Positions 24,280 through 33,253 of a stretch of 64,000 bases of DNA are shown in pieces; positions within the stretch are counted from its first letter, which is position 1; each line of letters opens with the position of its first letter. The notes under the pieces were generated by a model. It searched no databases and was not told the origin of the DNA. It saw only the letters and a program-made list of their open reading frames with translations. The position numbers and the translations under genes are program-made. The DNA lies in NCBI RefSeq assembly GCF_005771535.1, contig NZ_VANU01000006.1, positions 124,001 through 188,000 of the forward strand. The letters run 5' to 3'. The stretch comes from Arcobacter arenosus (GTDB lineage: Bacteria > Campylobacterota > Campylobacteria > Campylobacterales > Arcobacteraceae).

Positions 24280-24783
24280 ATGAAGAAACTTTTACCTATT
24301 TTTACTATTATTGTATTAATACTTATTATTGTTGGTATCTTTTTGTCAATGTCAAATCAAAAACAAATGGTTGTTATTCATGAGGGAAACCATGAACATA
24401 AACCAATAGATATTACTTTAAATCATTTCCAAGACACTCAATGTGGTATGACTATTACTTCAAACAAACATTCAGCACAAGCAATTGCTCCTGATGGTAG
24501 AACTTGGTTTTTTGATGATCCTGGTTGTTTAGCTTTATGGTATAAAAATATAGAGTTTCAGAAAGATGCCATTATATGGGTTTTCTCAAATGATACAAAT
24601 GAATATATAGATGGTAAAAAAGCTTGGTATGATAAAACTTCGAATACAACAATGGGGTATGGATTTGGAGCTTATAAAAACAAAAAAGAGGGTATGATTA
24701 GTTTTGATGAAATGATAATCAAAATGTACAGAGGTGAAAATTTAACCAACCCTTTAATTAGAAACAAACTTTTAGGAAAATAA
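24280..24783 (+). CDS. NosL-like membrane-anchored copper-binding protein
   Basis: 167 residues. An N-terminal membrane anchor (about 5-24) precedes a periplasmic domain with DTQCGMTIT (C55, M57), a short helix region and FDDPGCLALW (C83). These fit the NosL fold, which binds Cu(I) through Cys/Met and hands it to partner proteins. A His-containing linker (HEGNHEHKP, 34-42) adds possible metal ligands. It overlaps the following SafE-like gene by one base, and the two probably act together. There is no nosZ in the window, so the recipient is unknown. Candidates are the cytochrome oxidase or the domain-rich protein at 13885. Confidence 0.75.
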   Translation: MKKLLPIFTIIVLILIIVGIFLSMSNQKQMVVIHEGNHEHKPIDITLNHFQDTQCGMTITSNKHSAQAIAPDGRTWFFDDPGCLALWYKNIEFQKDAIIWVFSNDTNEYIDGKKAWYDKTSNTTMGYGFGAYKNKKEGMISFDEMIIKMYRGENLTNPLIRNKLLGK

Positions 24784-25493
24784 TGGAAAGTGTAAGTATA
24801 CTAACAATTATATCGATTGCTTTTTTAGGTTCTTTTGGTCATTGTATTGGCATGTGTGGAGGAATTGTAGTCGCTTATTCAAGTACTAAAATTGATTCTT
24901 CATGGACTAAAGCTAAACAATCAATCTCTCATGTATTATATTCATTTGGTAGAATCACAACTTATATTATTCTTGGGTTTATTTTTGGTTTTGTAGGTGG
25001 AGTTGTAACTTTTGATAATATGACTAGTGGTATTTTACTTTTAACAACAGGTGTGTTAATGATACTAGTTGGTTTATCTTTAAGTGGAAAACTAAAATTC
25101 TTAACTTCATTAGAGCACTCAGTTTCTAAATCTGCTATATATCAACAAACCTTTAGGGCTTTAATAGGTTCGAATAGTTTAACAAGTTTTTATTTACTTG
25201 GAATGTTAAATGGTTTATTACCTTGTGGTTTTGTTTATGTTTTTGCAATCACTGCTGCTAGTACAGGAAGCCCATTTTGGGGAGCTTTTGTAATGCTGGT
25301 TTTTGGTCTTAGTACACTTCCTGCGATGTTTTCTTTAGGTTTCTTTGTAGGGGTATTTAAACAAATGGCTTTACGAAGTTTATTTATTAATATAGCTTCA
25401 GTTCTTGTAATCTTATTTGGATTTTATATTATGTATCAAGGATATGAATATATTATTGACCCAAATAAATCTATTTTAAGCTGTCATATATAA
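24783..25493 (+). CDS. TauE/SafE (UreH_2)-family membrane protein
   Basis: 236 residues, six or more helices, with the family signature GHCIGMCGG in helix 1 and LLPCGFVYVF in helix 4. This group is widespread beside cytochrome oxidase and copper-handling genes in Campylobacterota. Sulfite export is the historic label, but copper or reductant movement across the inner membrane is equally likely. It is coupled to the NosL-like gene upstream by a one-base overlap. A new promoter (TATAAT at 25535) separates it from the cobalamin uptake genes. Confidence 0.85.
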   Translation: MESVSILTIISIAFLGSFGHCIGMCGGIVVAYSSTKIDSSWTKAKQSISHVLYSFGRITTYIILGFIFGFVGGVVTFDNMTSGILLLTTGVLMILVGLSLSGKLKFLTSLEHSVSKSAIYQQTFRALIGSNSLTSFYLLGMLNGLLPCGFVYVFAITAASTGSPFWGAFVMLVFGLSTLPAMFSLGFFVGVFKQMALRSLFINIASVLVILFGFYIMYQGYEYIIDPNKSILSCHI

Positions 25494-25534
25494 CCTTAAA
25501 AATTTTTAATTTCATATATTTATACCTTTTTTAC

Positions 25535-25567
25535 TATAATACGCGAAAATTTTTGTAAAGGAGGGAA
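25535..25567 (+). promoter_or_regulatory. Promoter -10 and strong RBS of the cobalamin-uptake operon
   Basis: TATAAT lies at 25535-25540 followed by ACGCG, and the leader is only about 25 nt long. A very strong AAAGGAGGG ribosome site (about 25558-25566) precedes the ATG at 25573. The leader is far too short for a cobalamin riboswitch, so control must be at the promoter or elsewhere. No ATTAAC repeat is present here. Confidence 0.6.
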
Positions 25568-25572
25568 TAAAT

Positions 25573-25758
25573 ATGACTACTAGAAAGAAAAGCTACTTCT
25601 CATTTTTTGGTATTTTATGTGCAACTGTAAATAGAAAAATGCACTCACAATTTAGTTCAATAGAAACTACAATAAATCAAAATATGCCAAAAATCATAAA
25701 GCTGTTATTATCATCACAATTAAAACCAGCTAAACAATATTCAACAAATAATTTATAA
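25573..25758 (+). CDS. Small 61-residue protein at the head of the cobalamin-uptake operon
   Basis: 61 residues starting MTTRKKSYFSFF, with one cysteine (C16), a short hydrophobic N-terminal stretch and a basic, amphipathic C-terminal half (KIIKLLLSSQLKP). It has one of the strongest ribosome sites in the window (AAAGGAGGG) and lies 22 bp before the TonB receptor gene, so it is very likely translated. I recognise no family. It could be a membrane-associated small protein or a leader peptide that couples translation to the receptor. Confidence 0.6.
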   Translation: MTTRKKSYFSFFGILCATVNRKMHSQFSSIETTINQNMPKIIKLLLSSQLKPAKQYSTNNL

Positions 25759-25780
25759 AAATATAGGATAAATAAAACAC

Positions 25781-27688
25781 ATGGAAAACAAAAAATTAAC
25801 TACAAGCTTAGTTGCAAGCTTTCTTTTAGCAACAAATCTTTACTCTAATGATACAAATCAAATCTCAAGCGTTACTATTTCAAGTTCATTAATAGAAACA
25901 AATGAAAAAGATGCTACATATACAACAGAAATTTACACTAAAGAAGATATTGAAAGTTCAAAATCAAAAGATATATATGAGTTCTTAAATTCACAAACAT
26001 CACTTGTAATAGCTCCTAATGGAGGAAATACATTTACTCAAAAAATTGATTTAAGGGGATATGGTATTACAGATGGTTATCAAAATTTAGTTGTTACTGT
26101 AAATGGAAGAAGATTAAATAATATTGACATGACTTCACAACTTCTTTCATCTATACCTTTAGAATCAGTTGAGAAAATTGAGATTATAAAAGGTAGTGGT
26201 TCTGTTCAATATGGTGATGGAGCAAATTCAGGTGCAATAAATATTATTACAAATGGAAAAAATGAAAATTATATTAAAACATATTTTGGTAATAATGGAA
26301 CAAAAAATAGTGCATTAAGTTTAGGGTTTAATAATGATAATATAATTTTAAATACATATATGGATTATACAACTACTGATGGTTCTAGAAATTTACAAAG
26401 TGGTACAAAAGATGATAATTATAGTAGAAATAGAAATATAAACCTTATTTACTTTCCTACTGATAATTTAGAAGTAAAAATCGGAAGAAATTTTTCTGAT
26501 ATGAATATTAAATATGCAGGTGCTTTAACATTAAATCAATATAAGTCAAATCCATATCAATTTACTACTATTGGTTGGGATACTGAACAATATTTTAGTT
26601 CTTATGTTACTGATATTGGATTAAAATATGATTTTTTGAGGGATTATTCCTTTGAAACAAATTTTAGTAATGAAGACAAAAAAAGTATGTATTCTTCAGG
26701 CTGGACTTCAAACTATGATTATAAAACTTTAAATTCAAAACTTAACATTAATAAAAATATATATTCTTTAAGTATGGGAATTGATGTTTTTGAGGGAGAT
26801 AGAATAACTTCTTCTAATACTGTAACAAAAGAAAACAAAGCTTTATTTATAACAGGTAATTATTTTGTTTCAAAACAATTCTCTATTTCTTCAGGACTAA
26901 GAAATGAAGAAGTTAAATTTGATCTTTTAGATGCAGGTGGCGTTAACAAAGATATTAGTTTAAATGCATTAGATTTAGGATTCAACTATAAGTTAGATGA
27001 AAACAATTCTTTTTTTGCTAATTTTAATAAATCTTATCAGACTCCAGATTTAGATAGACTTTTTTGGTGGGGTTCTTTTAACGGTTATATTGAACCAGCA
27101 AAGGTTAAAAACTTTAATTTTGGATACACAGGTATTCAAGATAACAATAAATTGAAAATATCTTTATTTTATTCAAAGTTGAAAAATGAAATCTACTTTT
27201 ATAGCGTTGGTGCAACACAAAAAAATACAAATATTGATAAATCACACAAATACGGTATTGAAATTTTTGATAAATATTTAATTAATAAAAATTTATATAC
27301 ATCTTTAAATTATTCGTATATTATTGCAAAAATTGATGAAGAGACTGAAAGTGGAACTGTTTATGATGGAAAAGATTTACCTGGTGTTTCAAATCATAAT
27401 CTTACAGTTAATATAGGCTACGAAATAAATAAATTTTCAGGAGTTTTATCTCATACATATAGAAGTGAAGCTTATGGGGCAGAAGATTTTGGAAATAGTT
27501 TTTCTCAAAAACAAGAAGCCTATAACTCAACAGATTTAAGTGTTTCTTATAAGTATAAAAATTTAGAGGTTTTTGGAAAAATTCAAAACTTATTTGATGA
27601 AGATAATGGTTTATGGATAAATGATGACCAAATATATCCAGTAAATTTTGAAAGAACATATTACGCTGGTATAAAGTATAGATTTTAA
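25781..27688 (+). CDS. TonB-dependent receptor (probably corrinoid or metallophore)
   Basis: 635 residues: signal peptide (cleavage near YSN-DT), TonB-box-like ISSVTISSS, a plug with DLRGYGITDGYQNLVVTVNG and YGDGANSGAINIIT, and a 22-strand-type barrel ending in AGIKYRF. It lies directly before a second receptor and BtuFCD genes. A role in corrinoid uptake is therefore likely, but the plug differs from BtuB and fits a different ligand form (for example a cobamide precursor or another metal complex). It is 5 bp from the next receptor frame. Confidence 0.88.
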   Translation: MENKKLTTSLVASFLLATNLYSNDTNQISSVTISSSLIETNEKDATYTTEIYTKEDIESSKSKDIYEFLNSQTSLVIAPNGGNTFTQKIDLRGYGITDGYQNLVVTVNGRRLNNIDMTSQLLSSIPLESVEKIEIIKGSGSVQYGDGANSGAINIITNGKNENYIKTYFGNNGTKNSALSLGFNNDNIILNTYMDYTTTDGSRNLQSGTKDDNYSRNRNINLIYFPTDNLEVKIGRNFSDMNIKYAGALTLNQYKSNPYQFTTIGWDTEQYFSSYVTDIGLKYDFLRDYSFETNFSNEDKKSMYSSGWTSNYDYKTLNSKLNINKNIYSLSMGIDVFEGDRITSSNTVTKENKALFITGNYFVSKQFSISSGLRNEEVKFDLLDAGGVNKDISLNALDLGFNYKLDENNSFFANFNKSYQTPDLDRLFWWGSFNGYIEPAKVKNFNFGYTGIQDNNKLKISLFYSKLKNEIYFYSVGATQKNTNIDKSHKYGIEIFDKYLINKNLYTSLNYSYIIAKIDEETESGTVYDGKDLPGVSNHNLTVNIGYEINKFSGVLSHTYRSEAYGAEDFGNSFSQKQEAYNSTDLSVSYKYKNLEVFGKIQNLFDEDNGLWINDDQIYPVNFERTYYAGIKYRF

Positions 27689-27720
27689 AAGTAATGAAGT
27701 TAATAGGGAATAATATAAAA

Positions 27721-29523
27721 ATGATAAATAAAAAAATATCCATAAGTCTAATTACAAGTTTATTAACATCAATGAACTTATCTGCTGAAGATAGTGTACA
27801 ACTTTCAAGTATTACTGTTTCAACTGCAACAAAAACTGAACAATCAATACAAGATGTGACCTCAGCTATTGAAGTAATTACAAAAGAGGAATTAGAAGAA
27901 AGACATTTTATTGATGCTATAGATGCTATCTCTTCGCTAGCTGGTGTTAGTTTTAATTCAAATGGTGGATTAGGATCTAAAAAAACTGTCTATATTAGAG
28001 GAATTGATTCTACTAGATTATTAATTTTAGTTGACGGGATTAGGCTTAATGACCCAGCAAATACTCAAGATGGTTCACCTCTTCATCATATTATGATGGA
28101 AAATATTGAAAGAATAGAAGTTCTTAAAGGTGCTCAAAGTGGAGTTTGGGGTGCAGATGCAACGGGTGGTGTTGTAAATATCATTACAAAGAAAAACAAA
28201 TTAGGTACTAATTTCTCTTTTTATTCAGAATATGGTTCATTTAATACGAGAAAATTTGGTATGAATCTTGGATATAACAATGAAATAATTGATTTATCAG
28301 CAAGTTATGATTTTGTTAAAAGTGATTCTTTTAGTGCATATGCTGCATATGGTACCAATATAAATAATTATGAAGATGATGCTTATGAAAACCAAACTTA
28401 TGGAATCAATCTTACTTATAAAATTGATGATAACAATAAAATAAAAACTTCATATACAAAAATAAACTCTTTTGTTAATACAGATTCATCAAGTGCTGAT
28501 TCTTTAAGAACATATGACTATGATACTCAATTGATTAATACAAGTTATAACTTTAAATCAAAAAACTATGAGAGTGATGTTTATTACAATTATTCATTTT
28601 TTGATAGAAATTATGACAAAGTTGGAAGTAATAATTATTATGAAGCAGATGTTCATGAATTAGGGCAAAAAAGTAGACTTGACTATTATAAAGACTCTTA
28701 TTTAGTTTTTGGAGCTGATTTTAAAAGATTTAATGTAAATAAACCTGTTGATAATAATTATAAAAATTTTGGCTTATTTTTTAACAATACAAATAGATTT
28801 TCAGATTTAGTTTTTACTCAAGCATTACGATACGATAATTATAGTAATTTTGAAAATAAACTAACAGGAAAACTTGGTTTAAAATATTATCTTACAAATG
28901 ATTTTGATGTTAGTATTAATGCAAGTAGTGGATATAATATCCCAACAATGAATCAACTTTATGGAACATCGGGAAATATAAATCTAAATCCAGAAAATAC
29001 AACTTCATATGATGTTAATTTACGTTATAAAGATATAAAAATTTCACTATATAATTCGATTATTGAAGATATGTTAGCTTATGATTTTGGAACTAAAACA
29101 TATACAAATTTTAGTGGTGAAAATACATTTAAAGGTTTTGAAATCTCTTACCAAAAAGCTATTGAAACTGATACAATATTAAGTTTATCATATGATAGAG
29201 TAGTTGCTAAAAATAGTGATTCTGAATATATTAGACGAATTCCTTTTGATACATTAAAAATGTCTCTTGATTATTATGGAATCCAAGATTTTCATTTTAA
29301 TCTAAATGGGGAATATATAGGAAAAAGATATAATAGTGATGATAAATCTGGTAGACAAACAGGTAAATATACATTATGGAATAGTGTAGTTAATTATGAT
29401 ATAAATAAAAATTTTAAAGCCTATTTTAAAATCGATAATATTTTAGATAAATATTACCAAACTGTAGATAATTATGCTACTAGTCCAAGAGCATTTTATA
29501 TAGGTATAAAGGCATCTTTCTAA
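27721..29523 (+). CDS. BtuB-like TonB-dependent corrinoid receptor
   Basis: About 600 residues from the ATG at 27721; an in-frame ATG at 27694 has no ribosome site and would spoil the signal peptide. Signal peptide MINKKISISLITSLL ends near LSA. The TonB box is VQLSSITVSTA. The plug is strongly BtuB-like: YIRGIDSTRLLILVDGIRLND and WGADATGGVVNIIT. The barrel ends in YIGIKASF. BtuF follows one base after the stop. It probably imports cobalamin or cobinamide across the outer membrane. Gene symbol withheld because of the neighbouring second receptor. Confidence 0.88.
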   Translation: MINKKISISLITSLLTSMNLSAEDSVQLSSITVSTATKTEQSIQDVTSAIEVITKEELEERHFIDAIDAISSLAGVSFNSNGGLGSKKTVYIRGIDSTRLLILVDGIRLNDPANTQDGSPLHHIMMENIERIEVLKGAQSGVWGADATGGVVNIITKKNKLGTNFSFYSEYGSFNTRKFGMNLGYNNEIIDLSASYDFVKSDSFSAYAAYGTNINNYEDDAYENQTYGINLTYKIDDNNKIKTSYTKINSFVNTDSSSADSLRTYDYDTQLINTSYNFKSKNYESDVYYNYSFFDRNYDKVGSNNYYEADVHELGQKSRLDYYKDSYLVFGADFKRFNVNKPVDNNYKNFGLFFNNTNRFSDLVFTQALRYDNYSNFENKLTGKLGLKYYLTNDFDVSINASSGYNIPTMNQLYGTSGNINLNPENTTSYDVNLRYKDIKISLYNSIIEDMLAYDFGTKTYTNFSGENTFKGFEISYQKAIETDTILSLSYDRVVAKNSDSEYIRRIPFDTLKMSLDYYGIQDFHFNLNGEYIGKRYNSDDKSGRQTGKYTLWNSVVNYDINKNFKAYFKIDNILDKYYQTVDNYATSPRAFYIGIKASF

Positions 29524-29524
29524 T

Positions 29525-30355
29525 ATGAAAAAAATAGTTTCTCTTATATTATTTAGTTTAAGCTTATTTGCACAAGAAAGGATTGTTACCTTAGCACCTT
29601 CAATAAATGAGATAGTTTATGCTTTGGATATGGGTAAAAACGTTGTAGCAAACACAAAACACTGTTCATACCCTGAAGAAGCAAAAAGTGTAATGAAAAT
29701 TGGTGGATATGCTTCAATATCAATTGAGAAAATTTTAAGCACAAAACCAACAGTTGTAATAGGGCAAAATTATGATGAAAAACTAAATAGTAATTTAGAG
29801 AAACTAGGAATAAGAACAAAAATATATAAAACCACTTCTATGAATGATATTAAAAATACTATTACCGATTTAGGAAGTTATTTTCATAAAGATGAAATAG
29901 CTTCAAAAATCGTTAATAATATAAACAATTCCTTAGATAGTCTTCAAGGTATAGTAGATAATAAAAAAGTATTAGTTGTTATAAGTCCTAAGAAAGATTT
30001 GCAAAGACAAATATATGTATCTGGTAACTATTTATATTTTGATGATATTATTAATGCTAGTGGAAATAAAAATGCCTATTTCTCAACTTCAAGTATGCAA
30101 CCAGTTGTAAATATTGAAAAAATTATAAAGATGAATCCTGATATTATAGTTTTATTAGCACCTTTTTATGATGGAAAACCAAAAGAGTTAGCAAAGTTAA
30201 TTGATTCATGGAAAGATCTTCCAATAAATGCTTCACGAAATAGTAACATTTATGCAGTTGACAAACTATATGCAGGGATTCCAAGTGATAGAGTAATCTA
30301 TTTTATTAAAGATTTTAAAAAGATTTTAGAAAATGTTAGAAATAAAAAATTATAG
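29525..30355 (+). CDS. btuF: BtuF-like periplasmic corrinoid-binding protein
   Basis: 276 residues: a signal peptide (cleavage near FAQ-ER), then the two-lobed helical-backbone binding fold of the BtuF/FecB class. Opening VTLAPSINEIVYALDMGKNVVANTKHC and the second-lobe VNIEKIIKMNPDIIVLL are typical. It delivers the ligand to the ABC importer encoded next. Its gene overlaps the ATPase gene by 23 bp. Confidence 0.88.
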   Translation: MKKIVSLILFSLSLFAQERIVTLAPSINEIVYALDMGKNVVANTKHCSYPEEAKSVMKIGGYASISIEKILSTKPTVVIGQNYDEKLNSNLEKLGIRTKIYKTTSMNDIKNTITDLGSYFHKDEIASKIVNNINNSLDSLQGIVDNKKVLVVISPKKDLQRQIYVSGNYLYFDDIINASGNKNAYFSTSSMQPVVNIEKIIKMNPDIIVLLAPFYDGKPKELAKLIDSWKDLPINASRNSNIYAVDKLYAGIPSDRVIYFIKDFKKILENVRNKKL

Positions 30356-31031
30356 TAGTTTTATTTTAAATGATATTTCATTTAAATTAGAAGAGAATGA
30401 AAATCTAATAATTCTAGGTCAAAATGGGGCAGGGAAGTCTACTTTAGCCAAAGTATTATCAAATCTAATTAATAATAATCAAGTTTTTTTAGATAATGAA
30501 GATATCTCTAGCATTGATGATTTAAAAAGAGCTAAGTTTATAAACTATATTCCACCTGGACTTACAATTTTTGATGAATATATAACTTTAAAAGAGTTTT
30601 TAGAACTTTCTTTTGTTTCTACTGTTGATAATCAAAAGGTTTCAAATATAATTAGTTTATTAAAAATGGAAAAATTAAAAGATAAGTTTTGCAAATCTTT
30701 TAGTTCAGGGGAAAAACAATTAGTTCTTTTGGCTTCTGCAATTATACATGATGCAAAAATAACTATTTTTGATGAGCTTACTGCCAATTTGGATATAAAT
30801 AGATTAAAAGATGTTTATGATATTTTTAAATCAGATTTATTAAATCAAAAAATTATAATTACACATAATCTTGATTTGGCTTATGCTTTAAAATTTAAAA
30901 TACTATTTTTAAAAGATGGGAAAATAGAGTTTTTCGGTTCAAACGAAGAGTTTTTTGAAAATAGTAATTTAGAAAAATTTTATAATAAATCTATTCAGAA
31001 AGTAAATAATCACTTGGTGGTAAATCTATGA
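30333..31031 (+). CDS. btuD: ABC transporter ATPase (BtuD/FecE type)
   Basis: 232-residue nucleotide-binding subunit with Walker A GQNGAGKSTL, the Q-loop region, the ABC signature FSSGEKQLVL (a slightly divergent form of LSGGQ), Walker B ITIFDELTANLD and the H-loop ITHNLD. It powers import of corrinoid through the permease at 31028, which it overlaps by 4 bp. The binding-protein gene sits immediately upstream. The short length and compact order are normal for this class. Confidence 0.88.
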   Translation: MLEIKNYSSFILNDISFKLEENENLIILGQNGAGKSTLAKVLSNLINNNQVFLDNEDISSIDDLKRAKFINYIPPGLTIFDEYITLKEFLELSFVSTVDNQKVSNIISLLKMEKLKDKFCKSFSSGEKQLVLLASAIIHDAKITIFDELTANLDINRLKDVYDIFKSDLLNQKIIITHNLDLAYALKFKILFLKDGKIEFFGSNEEFFENSNLEKFYNKSIQKVNNHLVVNL

Positions 31032-31987
31032 AAAAAATTGTTTACTTATTAAGTGTTGTATTACTTATACTATCTCCTTTTTTAGGTGAAATAAATTTAG
31101 ATTTTAGGGATATTCTAAATAATGACTCTATGTCATATACTGTTTTTTGGGATTTAAGAATTCCAAGAATTATATTAGCTTTTTTTGTTGGGGGAGTTTT
31201 AGCCTTAGGTGGTCTAATTTTTCAAATAGTATTTAAAAACCAATTAATTACACCCTATACTTTAGGAATATCAAGTGGTACCACACTTTTTACAGCTATA
31301 TCTATAGTTTTTTTCCCTTTCATAAATATCTCTATTTCAGCTATATTTGGTTCAATTTTAACTGTAATGATTTTATATTATATTTCAAGACAAATGAACA
31401 AGTCATCAATTGCAGTTTCAACAAACTCTCTACTTCTTACTGGTATTGCTTTATCATATTTTTATGGTTCTGCTTTGATGTTAGTGTTTTATATGAGTAA
31501 TTTACAGGAGAATTATTCAATTGTTAGGTTTACCCTAGGTAGCTTAGATACAGTTGGATATTTAAACTCTATCATTATGCTTGTAATAAGTTTGATTTTT
31601 TATTTTGTAGTAAATTTCTATAAAAAAGATATTAGGCTATTACTTATATCAAACGATACAGCCTTTTTAAAAGGTTTAAATGTAAATAAACTTAATATTA
31701 TATTATTGGTATTAGTATCTTTATGTGTTGGTGTATCTATCAGTTTTGTGGGACCAATTGGATTTATAGGTCTTGTAATCCCTCATATTATAAAACTAAT
31801 TTATAAAAAAAGTGCTGATAAACTATTTTTACCTGTCTTTTTTTATGGTGGCCTTTTTCTTGTTGTAAGTGATTTAATATCTAGAAATTTAAATACTGAT
31901 TCCTCTTTACCTATTGGGGTAGTTACAGCTTTTATTGGTGCTCCATTTTTTGTATATTTATTAATAAAAAGAACTAAAAAGGATTAG
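31028..31987 (+). CDS. btuC: ABC transporter permease (BtuC/FecCD type)
   Basis: 319 residues, about nine to ten membrane helices. The FecCD signatures are visible: LRIPRIILAFFVGGVLALGGLIFQ near the N-terminus and GPIGFIGLVIPHIIKL near residue 245, which forms the coupling region with the ATPase. With the ATPase and BtuF-like protein it forms a complete importer. It is followed 5 bp later by cbiA, tying uptake to corrinoid processing. Confidence 0.9.
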   Translation: MKKIVYLLSVVLLILSPFLGEINLDFRDILNNDSMSYTVFWDLRIPRIILAFFVGGVLALGGLIFQIVFKNQLITPYTLGISSGTTLFTAISIVFFPFINISISAIFGSILTVMILYYISRQMNKSSIAVSTNSLLLTGIALSYFYGSALMLVFYMSNLQENYSIVRFTLGSLDTVGYLNSIIMLVISLIFYFVVNFYKKDIRLLLISNDTAFLKGLNVNKLNIILLVLVSLCVGVSISFVGPIGFIGLVIPHIIKLIYKKSADKLFLPVFFYGGLFLVVSDLISRNLNTDSSLPIGVVTAFIGAPFFVYLLIKRTKKD

Positions 31988-31992
31988 TCTTT

Positions 31993-33252
31993 ATGAAAGC
32001 TATATGTATAAGTGCAACAGCATCAAACCAAGGTAAAACAGTATTAACAACTGCACTTTTATATCATTATAGAGATTCTATTCAGCCATTTAAGATAGGT
32101 CCAGATTATATTGATCCACAGTTTCATAAAATAGTGTGTGGTACTCCTAGTATTAACCTTGATAGATTTATGATGAATAAAAAACAATTATCTTGGCTTT
32201 TTAATCATTACAGTAAAAAAGAGGTTTCTATTTGTGAAGGCGTAATGGGTTTTTATGATGGAAGTGATAAAAAATCTTCCGCATATGATATCTCTAAACT
32301 TTTAAAAATACCTACAATAATTTTACTTGACGGAAGCGGAAGTTACATTACTGTTTCAGCCCTTTTAAAAGGTCTTAAAACCTATAAAAAAGATAATACT
32401 ATAAAAGGTGTTGTTTTAAATAAAATAGCTTCTCAAAGTCACTATTTATTAATAAAAAATATTATTGAAAAAGACTTTGATAATATTAAAGTTATTGGTT
32501 GGATAAAAAAAGATATTGAAGCTTTAAGTGATACTCATTTAGGCCTTGATTTAAATGACCTTTCAAAAATTGAAGCTATTTCAAAAGAGGTATTAATAAA
32601 TATTGATATTAAGTCATTAGAGAAGATTAGTACAATTTCAAAACAAGAAAATATAGAATACCCTTTTAAAAAAGTAAAAAAACAAAAAGCCAAATTGGCA
32701 ATTGTAAATGATTCTAATTTTTCTTTTTTATATCATGATAATCTAAATTTTTTAAAAGAGATTTTTAGTGATGTTATAATTATAGATTCAACAAATGATG
32801 AAGAGATACCAAAAGATACTGATATTGTTTATATTTGTGGTGGATATGTTGAAACAAATAAAGCATACGAAAAAATCAAAACTTCAAAAAACTTCAAAAA
32901 ATCATTAATTAAACATGCTAAAACAAAAAGAGTTTATGGTGAGTGTGCTGGTTTACTTTATTTAGGACAAAGTGTTGATGAAAAACAAATGAGTGGCATT
33001 TTAGATATCTCTTTTTCAAAGGAAAATAGATTTCAAAGAATGGGATATTATTACAGTGAAAGTGGATTAAAAGGTCATGCTTTTCATTACACAAAAGCAA
33101 AAAATCCTGAAAATGGTTTTGATAAACTTTCTAAAATAAAAGAGGGTGATGGTATAAATGGAAGTTTTCAAAAAAATAAAGTTTACGGAACATATTTACA
33201 CTCAATGTTTAGGGGCAATAAAAAACTTATTATGAGTAGGTTAATTCTCTAA
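31993..33252 (+). CDS. cbiA: Cobyrinic acid a,c-diamide synthase
   Basis: 419 residues. It amidates the a and c side chains of cobyrinic acid with glutamine and ATP. The N-terminal P-loop-like ATPase domain has SATASNQGKTVLTTAL. The central segment contains KIGPDYIDPQFH. The C-terminal triad-type glutaminase domain has the nucleophile Cys in YGECAGLLYLG and the His in YGTYLHSMF. It ends one base before the stop of the minus-strand acpH-like gene. Its presence implies that the cell handles cobyrinic acid or earlier corrinoids. Confidence 0.92.
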   Translation: MKAICISATASNQGKTVLTTALLYHYRDSIQPFKIGPDYIDPQFHKIVCGTPSINLDRFMMNKKQLSWLFNHYSKKEVSICEGVMGFYDGSDKKSSAYDISKLLKIPTIILLDGSGSYITVSALLKGLKTYKKDNTIKGVVLNKIASQSHYLLIKNIIEKDFDNIKVIGWIKKDIEALSDTHLGLDLNDLSKIEAISKEVLINIDIKSLEKISTISKQENIEYPFKKVKKQKAKLAIVNDSNFSFLYHDNLNFLKEIFSDVIIIDSTNDEEIPKDTDIVYICGGYVETNKAYEKIKTSKNFKKSLIKHAKTKRVYGECAGLLYLGQSVDEKQMSGILDISFSKENRFQRMGYYYSESGLKGHAFHYTKAKNPENGFDKLSKIKEGDGINGSFQKNKVYGTYLHSMFRGNKKLIMSRLIL

Positions 33253-33253
33253 T

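Noticed and set aside
24280-25493. Nitrous oxide reductase gene cluster
   Set aside because: NosL-like domains are present here and at 13885, but there is no nosZ, nosD, nosF or nosY in the window. The NosL fold alone shows copper binding, not N2O reduction.
25494-25572. Cobalamin riboswitch before the corrinoid receptor genes
   Set aside because: The stretch is only 79 bp and its predicted leader about 25 nt. No B12-box sequence is visible here, at 24138-24279, or before 31993.
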